A stretch of 60,000 nt of DNA from contig CM043956.1 of assembly GCA_014529385.2 (NCBI GenBank), positions 91,344,721 to 91,404,720 of the forward strand, read 5' to 3'. Position numbers and translations under genes: made by a program. Source of the stretch: Adiantum capillus-veneris. Taxonomy: Eukaryota > Streptophyta > Polypodiopsida > Polypodiales > Pteridaceae. A model generated the notes under the pieces. The model saw nothing but the letters and a program-made list of their open reading frames with translations. It was not told the origin of the DNA and searched no databases. This document shows positions 24,396 through 34,439 of the stretch, piece after piece; the first letter of the stretch is position 1, and each line of letters starts with the position of its first letter.

Positions 24396-25480
24396 TCAGT
24401 CAGTAGCATGCTCATCTATCATAAAAGATAGATCATTGTGAGTTGCTATAGACACCACATTTACCCTTGGTCGTTGTGAAAGTGCATCGACCACTTGATT
24501 GTGCTTGTTAGCAATGTGAGCCATATGAAATTTAAATTGAAAAAGAAAATTTGCCCACCTCATTTGTTTGTTGGAGAGATTGGTTTGTGTCATGAAGTTC
24601 TTGAGGCTTTGTGATCCATTTGTAGGGTGAATGGAGTCCCCAAGAGATAGTGTTTCCACGTGTTTAGGGCATATAGAATAGCTAGTAGCTCTTTTTTGTA
24701 TTTGCCCAATACACACTTATCGAAGTTGAGTCTTTGATTCTCATATGCTATGGCATGCCCTTCTTGAAGCAAATTAGTTCCAAGGCAATCACCACAAGCA
24801 TCACATTGGACCTCAAATGGCTTTGAGAGATCTAGTAGTGTGAGCACATGTTGAGAGATAAGCTTCTCAAAAGCTTCTTGCACTTTTGCAGTCCATGAAT
24901 ACTTAACGTTCCTTTTTTTGTTAAGTCATGTAATGGGCCTGCTATTAGCGAGAATTTTTTCTATGAAGCATCTATAATATGCACACATACATATAAAGCT
25001 TTGTATCCCTATAGATTCCTTGGATTAGGACATCCTTTTATTATCTCTAACTTTGTTGGATCCATACGGGTGCCATTTTTAGAGATAATGTGACCTAAAT
25101 ATTGAATCTCTTGTAGGAAAAATAAACTTTTTTTTTAAATTAATGAAAATCTTATTCTCTCTCACAACTTAAAAGATTACCTGGAGGTGTCCCTTGTACT
25201 CCTCAAGAGAATTTGAATGGCCTGAAGATTTTTTTCCATCATGAGTTTGAATGCGTCTGGAGAATTTGTCATGCCAAAACTTGTAAATTATCAAATAGAT
25301 CTTCTACCCGCAACACGGGAAATCTATTTTTGATAGTGATCTTATTTACTGCTCTATAGTCGACACACATGTGATATGTGTCATCTTTCTTTTGCACTAA
25401 AAGCAATGGTGAACAAAATGGAGAGGAGCTAGACCTCACCACCCTTTTTCCACCAATTCCTTTTAGGGAACTTCATGTTG
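24396..25480 (-). pseudogene. RT remnant and RNase H of gypsy C
   Basis: DYRAVNKITIKNRFPV (about 25320-25365) marks the RT fingers. The palm with its Y-x-DD box is not visible, and sequence moves quickly to thumb and connection remnants full of stops. RNase H-like sequence follows at 24590-24883 (PFEVQCDACGDCLG, YKKELLAILYALNTWKHYLLG) and 24396-24716 (NKHNQVVDALSQRP). The gene cannot make active RT. Confidence 0.78.
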
Positions 25481-26090
25481 GGAGCCATGCGGTTATACCA
25501 TGGTGCCCCAACAATAACATTCTCATGTTTGAGAGGAGAGATGAATAAATCCTTTTTGTCCACATAGCTTTAAACATGAAGCCTTAATTTTCCAATTAAG
25601 GAAGTAACAGAGACTTCTTGTCCCTCGATAGCTCCATTGGCTTTCAATGCATCTCCCATCTTGTGGGCTTGTATGCCTAGCTTAGTGGTCAACTATGTGG
25701 ATATGAAGTTGTGATTTGAGCCAGGATCAAACAAAATAAAGGCATCATGCTCTACCATCTTTCGCCAAGCATAGGAAAGGAGAAATCCTTGGCAATGAGC
25801 ATCCTCTTTTGGAGCTTCAAACATAGAGGCTATAGGAGACTCATTGCGCGCAATTCTCTTGGGACAAAGACGATAACCATGGCCTTGCTTCCCACACTTA
25901 AAAAATTTGTGGTCCTTACGAAAAGCTTCTAGCTATTTAGGAGAGAGTTTATATTTACCTTTGTAAACTCCCTTCTCCTTGGATCGATTGTTTTGTTGTT
26001 GGAATAGCCTTGGTAAGAATTTTGGGCATTGGTTTTCCTCTTGGCATCACTTTTGTCTTTATTTACCACGGGCTTGACATTCTGTCTAGC
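25481..26090 (-). pseudogene. Nucleocapsid and protease of gypsy C
   Basis: A knuckle remnant FFKCGKQGHGYRLC lies near 25870-25915; the first Cys of the usual CCHC set appears as Phe. Protease follows with FILFDPGSNHNFIS near 25710-25750, where the canonical D-S/T-G reads D-P-G, then a VIVGAPWY segment near 25500. Frames are broken by stops, so this is not functional. Confidence 0.68.
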
Positions 26091-26096
26091 CTCTTG

Positions 26097-27188
26097 TTAG
26101 AAATTTATGTGCAAAGCAACCATGGTGTGGTGGATTACTTCGATGATAGAACCAGGCCATTGAGAGTTGACATACTCGGCCATCTCTTTGGGTAATCCCG
26201 CACAGAATTGTTTCTTTTGCTCGGCAAAGTCTATCTTTTGAAAGACAATAGCCTTGAGATATAAATCCCAAAACTTGTCCACATACATGTGGATAGACTC
26301 ATGAGAGAGAAGACTCAAACTTCGCCATTCGGTGAGCACTTTGTCCTTTGCATCGCTTGCAAGGAATTGCTTCATGATGGAAAATCGTAGAGTTTTCCAT
26401 GTCTTTGGGGCTTCGCCGTTGCCACGAAGGGTAGCCCACCATTGACGAGTCGAATTTTGGAAGTGCATAGCTACATGGCGTAGCTTGGAGGACTCTGTGA
26501 AGCCCTCGTCTTCAAAGGCCGCATCAAATTGATGGATGAAGGCCAATACTTTGTTGATAGCACCAAAGGTGCCATCATAGGTGAGGAAAGAGATACTCTT
26601 TCTTCCCTCTTTGAACTTCTTTAGCTTTTGTGACCTTCGCCATGCAGGGTAAGATTTGCGATGTCCTCCCCTCTTGTATTTCCTAGGAGAATAGCCATAG
26701 CTTTCATCAGTAGAGGAGGAAGGTGAAGAAGAAGGAGAAGAGGGTGACCTCTTTCTTGCCCTTTTCTTCCTTTGTTTCCTCTCTTCCCTTTTGGAGTGAC
26801 GAGAAGAAGGACTATGGGTTAATCGTTTTCTCTTGGGAGGAGTTGGCGATTGTTTAGTCCGCCTTCTTTGTGGAGCCACATCTTTGGAGGAATTTAGGGA
26901 TTTATTACTTTCTTGATCTTAGGATTTCTCCTCTTGTATGGGAGAGAGTCTTGTTTTGGGGGTCTCATCAAGAGGCCTCCTAAGCTCTCTCTCCTCTTGG
27001 AGAGGAAAGGAAATACCATAAGCACGAAGTTATTGAGTAACTTTGGCTTGCAAAGTGGGGTTGCCCATAGCTTGTTGCAACCTAATGACAAGATAATTGA
27101 CAAACATGGGGGCATCATCATTAGCACCTTCATGTGCAAAATCAAAGTTATCAATGTTCACTCTACTATCTTGGTTATTGTTAACCAT
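26097..27188 (-). pseudogene. Gag of gypsy C
   Basis: Start ATG at 27186-27188, with in-frame continuation to 26097. Residues near the N-terminus (FVNYLVIRLQQAM) are followed by a basic, Ser-rich segment and then the retrotransposon gag core at 26097-26560 (STRQWWATLRG, FSIMKQFLASDAKDK, YVDKFWDLYLKA). It forms the particle shell. Two in-frame stops lie between 26879 and 27040, so only the C-terminal 260 codons remain open. Confidence 0.78.
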
Positions 27189-27589
27189 GTTCATTAAACT
27201 TATCTGTTTACTTAGTGTATGCTTTGGCAATTCAAAACCTTAGTTTTATTCCTCTTAGCCTTTGAAAATAGGCACTTAAGTATCTACACCCACAGTTTGA
27301 ATTGGTTGATTATAGAGAGTAGTGGAGTGAGTCTAACATAGCGAAGTTGCCGAGGGATGGCTCCTTTCGGACTTCTTATGGCTCAATAATGGTAAATCAG
27401 TAGGCAAGTCTAAAAAGACTCCATTATTAAGACTAAAGCTTCCGAGGTGTGCACCATATACCACATAGTGGACTCAACAAAACCCGATAATAGATCCCAA
27501 TCCCACTTACCCTAATATAATTAACAAAATCAATCATTAATAGGCTACTTAAGGACCTCTCTTCTTAACCAAGAAAAGAGAAACCAAAT

Positions 27590-27601
27590 GCTCTGATACC
27601 A
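27590..27601 (-). promoter_or_regulatory. Primer-binding site of gypsy C (initiator Met tRNA)
   Basis: The minus strand reads TGGTATCAGAGC, the classic plant initiator-tRNA match, 10 nt inside the 5' LTR edge at 27612. Confidence 0.88.
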
Positions 27602-27611
27602 ATGTAAATTA

Positions 27612-29570
27612 TGTAATGGAAGTGGCCTATGAACTTTGAGAGTAGCGGAATTAGGAAATTATATGAAGCACTTTTGTGAGGTTACTTTTTGTGAGCATAG
27701 CGTGTGAACTTAATTGATGGTAGCAACATAAAGATGGTACTAGTTAACTTGGCATGAACAATACTTTTGCAAGAGAGAGAGTTTAGAGAACATGACAATA
27801 GTTGAGGACGGGATTCATACGGAGCAGGTCCCCCTCCAATAGGCCTTTGTATTATAGTTTCTCCCATCAAGAGAGACTTGGTACAATACAATCTTTGTGT
27901 TCCTTCTGACCTAGGTGATGCAATGAAGATGGAAAGCTTCATGCATCACAAACATAACATAAACTTTGTAGAAAGCATTAACTATCCCAAGTCCTCAAAC
28001 ACCTTTGAAGATGGAGAGCGCTAGCGGGGAATGAGGGTAGGAAAGAGGAAGAAGAAACATTCCATAGAAGAAATAAATAGTTCCTCTTTTATCATCACTC
28101 TTCTTGCTAGCATACATAATAGCATAGTAATGAAGATGGAGAAGATGTCAAGATTAAGAATTGAGCATGGCTCTTGGTTGGATTTGCATTCCATAGCCAA
28201 GAGTGTTGGTGTAGGCTCTTAATTCTCACATTCTTGGAGAAGGAGGTGGAGTTCCTCTACTTTCACCAAGTGAGAATCAATCCATGAAATAAGAGTGTGT
28301 ATGTGGTGTATATCCCTCCAGCACTCCCCTTGCTTACTTGGGGTGAGTTGCAAATTTTACACATGTTTCAAGCTCATTGGACCCCTCTCCTCCCTAGCCA
28401 GTCACATACAACATGTATTTAAGTACATGGGTAGTCTTTGGACAAGTGTCCTCCTTACCCCTTAGGGAGAGGGAGAGCTTGAAAATATCTAGATATTTGT
28501 TGAATGGGACTAAAAGCTCATTGGACCCCTCTTTAGACCAACCAATAGCATTCAAGCACGTCATGTGGCTAAGCATAGGGAGAGTCTAACATGTGTGACA
28601 TGTGCCCCTTGAGAAAAGGGGTGCCCTTTGGGTGAGTGCAAGGTTAAGTCAAAGATTCCCCACATAGGACACTTCTCAAGCACCTTCCTCATTAAGTTTT
28701 TAGGGTCTCTTTTTGACTCAAGCACCTTACCCTCCCATGCATGGGAATCTTCTCGAGCACCTTCCTCATTAAGTTTGTAGGGTCTCTTTTTTACTCAAGC
28801 ACCTTACCCCCCATGTATGGGAAGCTTCTCAAGCACCTTCCTCATTAAGTTTGTAGGGTCTCTTTTTTACTCAAGAAGCTTACCCCCCATGTATGGGAAG
28901 CTTCTCAAGCACCTTCCTCATTAAGTTTGTAGGGTCTCTTTTTGACTCAAGCACCTTACTCCCCATGCATGGGAAGCTTCTCAAGCACCTTCCTCATTAA
29001 GTATGACAAGCACCTCAAGTACCTTAGTCATCAACATGACAAGCACCTCAAGCACCTTAGTCATCAAGCACGACAAGCACGCACCTTAGTCATCAAGTAC
29101 AACAAGCACCTCAAGCACCTTAGTCATCAAGTACAACAAGCACCTCAAGCTTAGGTTGGGTTCCGACCTCAAGCTCAGCCCTAGCTTGCCTAAGGTCAAA
29201 GGACTTTTAACACTAACCATTGGAGGTCTTTAATGAAGCTAACCCTAAGTTCTTTTAAGCTCCATTAGATGCACATTGCTCTTTGATAGACTACCTCCTA
29301 TTGGACCCCTATTGAGATGTAACCATCTCTCCTCTTGGTCCCCCGCTGAGGTAAGTTTAGAAGCACTTATTGCACATTGCTCTTTGATAGACCATGTCCT
29401 TATGGACCCCTATTGAGATGCAACCATCTCTCCTTTTGGTCCCGTGTTGAGATAGGTCTAGAAGCACATGTCTCTATTCTAACTCTTGTTCCCATTTATT
29501 CTCCCACATTAAATGATTAGTTTAATATGAGAAAATCATTTGGTAAAGTTAGATATTATATTTTATGACA
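27612..29570 (-). repeat. 5' LTR of gypsy C
   Basis: Aligns with 20056-21969 along its whole length with scattered substitutions. It is longer because it holds more copies of the 76-79-bp repeat, despite lacking the AG expansion. It starts TGTAATGGAAGTGG and ends TTTTATGACA. The divergence between the LTRs indicates an old insertion. Confidence 0.92.
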
Positions 29571-29575
29571 TACTA

Positions 29576-30395
29576 TGCATTTGAGAACATGTGTAATGTG
29601 GGAAACATCAAGTGTTGGATTCTCAAGAAGTACATTTTTGACACATTGGTGACACCGGTTCTTCTTTATGGAGTTGAAGTGCGGGGTGGGAGCATCTCAA
29701 AGTCTACTTGGAAAGAGTTTGAGAATTTCCAAAAGTGTTTTCTTACCATTATTCTCCAAGTTAAGACACAAACACCATATATGCTCTTACTTCTTCTGTT
29801 GGGATCTCTTCCAATTGAGGTTATGGGCATGGAAAGGGTTGTGGAGTACATGATAAAGATGCATCAAAACCCCTCACATTGACTTCCTACAATTGCATGG
29901 GAAGTAAGAAAAAAAGTTCAAAAGACGCATAAAAGCAAGATCTTGGGCACGTGATGGATGCAAGACATAAAGAAGTGGTTTGGGAGATGGGATGCATTAC
30001 ACTTGCTACATGATGCGTCAATTGATGCGCAAGTGAATGAAGATTTTCCACAACGCCAATGTATTACGGCTTGAGAGGAATTCGTGGGTCACACTTCATA
30101 CATTACACCACCCATATTGCCCCAAACTACAAAACCATGTTCATCGCTGAAACAGGAAACCACGTTCACACTTACATGCTTGAGCCTATCTCCTTGTCAA
30201 GGATATGCACTATCACAACCATTTGGCTTAGCTCCCACTCCCTTCGATGTGAGATAGGGCATTGGAGCAATGGATAAGAGTCAAATTGATAGTGCACATT
30301 ATGCTCTCTGCAAGTTTGAGAGTTTGAGTACCCACACTACTAGAGTGCTCAGCTTTTGGTCACATTTGAACTTTCTTCCCTCAAATTTTTAGCCA
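29576..30395 (+). pseudogene. LINE RT C-terminal region, 3' half of split copy
   Basis: Resumes the LINE frame directly after the TACTA duplication. It contains FDTLVTPVLLYGVEV and PIEVMGMERVVEYM, the usual C-terminal part of plant LINE-type RTs following the thumb. The frame 29565-29882 ends at a stop, and recognisable sequence continues with lesions to about 30390. The LINE 3' end may lie near 30560 before the TC repeat, but I see no poly-A tail. Confidence 0.78.
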
Positions 30396-30562
30396 TGACT
30401 TGGACCTACACACTTTCCTCTCCCAACCACAATGTGGGCTCTTCATTGCGACTCTCATGACCACAATTTTGGAGCATCGAGAGTCGCTCATTAGCCACAC
30501 ACATACTACATCACATGTAAATTTGGTCCCATAGGTCACATTTGACCTCTGAGGACGATAAT

Positions 30563-30570
<8 letters not shown>

Positions 30571-30604
<34 letters not shown>
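30571..30604. repeat. (TC)n microsatellite
   Basis: About 34 bp of TC dinucleotide, shortly after the LINE 3' region. Confidence 0.95.
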
Positions 30605-30606
<2 letters not shown>

Positions 30607-33600
30607 ATTGATTTGTATTACTTGAAAACAACTCTCAGAATGCCCAAATGCTGATGATTTTGTGGGCAATGAAGCAACAAACTAAAACTATGAGAACTGA
30701 ATACAACTAGCACCATGGGAAAATAGAAAAAACCAAAAACCAAATGAAAAACGTCTCTTGAAGAGAATAAAATGTACCCATGGTAAGCTAAATGGAGAGA
30801 GGATGATATCAACCTTAGACAAATAGGAGCCTTAGAAAAAAAGGAACTTCCACCAAAAGGTTGACAATCACACTCTACAAACTTCCAATTTTCAATTTCC
30901 CATTCCACATCTCAATGTTTTAGCCTAAAGTAATAAATATTTTATTCCTTTTACAAATTGTGGAGACTTATTGTACTCTTAAAAACAAGCAGTCTACTTT
31001 CCATATTTCATATGATAGATTTTCAAGTCAAGGGAAACCCAATGATTAGTGCAACCTATTTAAAATCTACATAAAATATTTGAGCTAAGGGTTCCACATT
31101 TCAAAAATACCTATAGTGCATGCATTCAAGAGGTATTTATAAAACTCCTCTGCACAAACACTTCATCATGAATTAAAAGACCTCTTTCTTCATAAACCTA
31201 TAACTTTCTTTCAGTTTTCTTTTTTAAACCCCTCTTGTAAATATAAATTTGTAACTACTTAATATATTTAAACCACCTTCAAGGTGAACTCGCATACTAC
31301 GCTTACATCTTTGAGGTGGACCCCCGAGGGATTTGAGCTCAACTGTTGATCCAGTGGACCATATGCACTAAAGTTGGTAGTGGGACTTTGAATATAAATG
31401 TCCAAAGAATCCATGATTTGTTAGTACCTTGATTGCAAAGAGTAAAATTTTGAGGAATATATTTACATGGATATTGACATTCATCTACTAACACAACCAT
31501 ATTTTCAGGCACCCATTGTTTCAAGGGGAAACATAATCACTAAGGATAGTTTTATCACCTCCCAAGGCACCAAATTTTGGTTGCTAAAGGAATAAATTCT
31601 CTGTATAAGTAAGCAAAACAATTCAAATGGAGATCTAGTGTGTGAAGGTTGCAAACAAGGGGTAAGAAGTTTCCAGAGAATTCCACAAAAATCCATTTGA
31701 ACATATAGATATGGTGGAAGATTGGCATTCTATTTTCAAGATTTACCACCTACTTAAATCACTATGGGATGGATGCAAACATGAATCTCCCTACACATGT
31801 CTCCACTTTGAAAGGCAAGGGCATGAGAAAAACTCTGACTATTTAGTTGTAGACAAATTGATTTCTCTTTTGGACGGGCCCTTTGACTTGATGCAAATGA
31901 CTTATGGTGAGATCTTTAGGGGATACTCAATGACAATGAATATGTAAATTATTCCTTCTTTGAGGCAAAAAGGAGCAATTAAATCATAGAATTCTTGCGA
32001 CTGCTATTAACCCATTAAAGCTTTATTTGTGGTTGATAAATTCCAAATACTCTACCATTTTTTGACATTTCTTGTTTGTTGATTTGTTGTGATTCCTTTT
32101 TTGAGGGCTAGGAGGGACCCCATTGTGTGCAGTTTAGAATTATATGAGAATTTATTAGGTAGGACAATACATAAAGAGGATACAAACCAAAGCTTAAAAT
32201 TTTTGAACTAAATTCCTAAGTCCACATCTTACAAGATATATATATCTTTTCATATGTATGAAATGATGTTAAATCGTAGAATATTCCTCTTGTCCTTTGA
32301 GTTCCATTCCATTGTGTATATATTCGATGTTTTTGTTTTTTTTTTTTTAGAGCTACAATCGGCAATCAAAACCGGCTGCTAGAGTGGCATACAATGTCTT
32401 TTCCATTATTTGTGGCTAGTTTTTTTTTTTTTTGAAGCCATACTAACAATTGTGAGTGGAGATGTTATACAGGGAGAACATTTTCAAAAAGGTGATAATG
32501 CACAATTTATAGCAAAAGACCCTGTTTAATCCTTATCTATTTTTTTAGGTTAGTTATCTGCTTGTCCCCTAGAGGGCACCACCCGAGTAGCCCTCAAAGT
32601 AGCCAATTTAACTCAGTGCATTTTTCTATTCTTCGGCTTGTACAATTGTCCCTAAGCGCTACTAAATATATAAGCTCAAGCTTTCATGCACGATATCATT
32701 GAACTAAGCTAGCATAAAGTTTCTCTCAAAGACACAAATGTTTTGAGCTTTCCAAATTTGCTTTAGATAGTCGTATTTGAGTGCAGAAAATAACTACTTG
32801 GTGTTGAAATTGTGTCCCTTCTAGAACCATTTCATTCCTAAGAAATAATACCTTCCACTTCCTCACTACCCATTTGTAAATTTTGGCAATAAGACCCCAT
32901 GAGGAGGGGTAGACTTACATATGCAAGAGATCCTACAAAGTAACGTCTCTTCCCATTCTAGTAATGATACCACTTTGTTGCTCTTCCTTAGTATCTTGCA
33001 AAACAATGTTTGTATTAAGATCCCGATGCCACTTAGGTACTTTGGTCTCACCACCCATTCTCATTCTGCACACTACCATTGAGCTATGTCTTTTGTGTTA
33101 TTTTTTTGTAGGAATCCTTTGATGGGCTTTAGAAATTCTTTCAAATTGCATCTTGCCATTTTCAATGTATGGAATCATTAAGGATTTAATCATATACACG
33201 CTACTATGGAAGGGGAGAAGTATATATTCCCACCTTCAATGTATCTTTAATTTTGTTCAAGAACTAGTCAAATCTTTGTTTGTTTAAGATGTCACCGCTA
33301 GTGCTACATTGAGGTGTCTCAACACTTTACCTTTCGAAATAATCCCTCTCAATTATTTGGCAAGGTGTTGCGGGAGCGATTCACACACCCATGAAGTGCA
33401 TGCAAACACTACCTAGATCAACATAATGTCAATCGAGGACACAGATGACACGATAGGCACACGGAGGAAATCTCTTTAGCTTGCAGGCTGATACCATCCT
33501 ACACATACAACACTCTGGAAGGCCAACTAAACCACAATCAAGAACCTCACTGCTTTCAACTACGCCACCTAGCCACATACACACATACGGAAGGTAACTC

Positions 33601-33820
33601 ACTTAATCATGCCAGATTCATATGAAACTTAAGGAACACCATCCCCTCACTAGGATACACCTGTCCCTAAGCTTCTACACTCAAAACCCTCACTCTAAAC
33701 ACATCTGCGGAAAATGCGTAGGATGACAGAGAAGAATTTTGAAAGTGCCCGAAACTGAAATTTATGAGTACCTATGCGTAGCTTATGTCGCCACGATTCT
33801 ATAGACTACTAGCACGCAAC
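30605..33820. other. Long spacer, no supported gene
   Basis: About 3.2 kb of AT-rich sequence with short poly-T runs (32337-32349 and 32420-32434). The longest open frames are under 100 codons and show no family motif. A minus-strand stretch near 32700-33060 reads as diffuse protein-like sequence with many stops and could be a very old remnant. I see no element ends. Confidence 0.5.
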
Positions 33821-33890
33821 ATTAGGAGAAATATGAACCTTGCATGGGCCTTGTAAGGAATCCTAATTTTTAGGGATTAAGGCTAATGTT
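33821..33890 (+). repeat. Left terminal inverted repeat candidate
   Basis: The first 19-20 bp match the right end with one or two differences. After a gap, GGGATTAAGGCTAATG matches GGGATTAAGGTTAATT of the right end. The flanking 5-9 bp differ on the two sides. Confidence 0.5.
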
Positions 33891-34246
33891 GTGTGGGGTT
33901 TAGGGGGCAAGGGCATTGAAGAAGGTAGTTTGGAGTAGGCTTTTCTAGCCTTTTTTTTAGACAAATATAGGATGTGGACCTAAAGGGTTACTTTCTCTCT
34001 CTAGCTTTTTTTAAAGTGAAGGAAGCATAGGGGTGTGTCCACATCAGCAAAAACGTGGGTCACAAAGAGACAAAATTTGACCTTTTTTAAAAAAATTCAT
34101 TTTTACTTGTTTCTAACTTAAAACTCCCTCCCAACATATATACATATCCAAAAATCATTTTTTGACCCATTTTTTAACCCACAAGCTTAGAAAGTCCATT
34201 TTTTCAAAACTCTTTTCCCCCAAAAGGTAATAAACATTTTGTTCTC

Positions 34247-34420
34247 TCCTCCTCCTCCCTCCTCCCTCCTCCCTCCTCTCTCTCTCTCTCCCTCTCCTCT
34301 CCCTCCTTGCCCCTACCTTCCTCCTCCTCCCCAATCTCTCCCTCCCCCACCTCCCTCCTTCTCTCCTCCCATCTTCCTCAACCTCTCTACCCTTCCCCCT
34401 CTATCTTTTCATCATTTGCC
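34247..34420 (+). repeat. Polypyrimidine tract
   Basis: About 170 bp of C/T-rich sequence upstream of the first transposase-like exon. Open frames across it encode only Pro/Ser/Leu runs and are composition artefacts. It could be a promoter or leader tract. Confidence 0.85.
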
Positions 34421-34439
34421 TCCTCATGCAACAGCTTCC

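Larger units (their letters stand above)
20056..29570 (-). mobile_element. Ty3/gypsy element C, 9.5 kb, inside LINE
   Basis: Two LTRs (20056-21969 and 27612-29570) enclose a minus-strand gag-protease-RT-RNase H-integrase set. A primer site matching the initiator Met tRNA end (TGGTATCAGAGC) lies at 27590-27601, and a 5-bp TACTA duplication flanks the element. The internal genes are badly decayed, with most of the RT palm apparently lost. Integrase is split by a solo LTR. Gene order and protein motifs fit gypsy rather than copia. Confidence 0.93.
20051..29575. other. TACTA target-site duplication around gypsy C
   Basis: TACTA at 20051-20055 and again at 29571-29575 brackets the element. Removing the element and one copy restores a continuous LINE frame across the join, which confirms the insertion. 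Confidence 0.92.

Noticed and set aside
31711-31947. 78-codon plus-strand ORF in the 30.6-33.8-kb spacer
   Set aside because: No recognisable motif, no flanking exons, and length expected by chance.
34239-34439. Proline/serine-rich N-terminus of the transposase-like gene
   Set aside because: The frame is open only because the DNA is a polypyrimidine tract. I placed the start at ATG 34440 instead.
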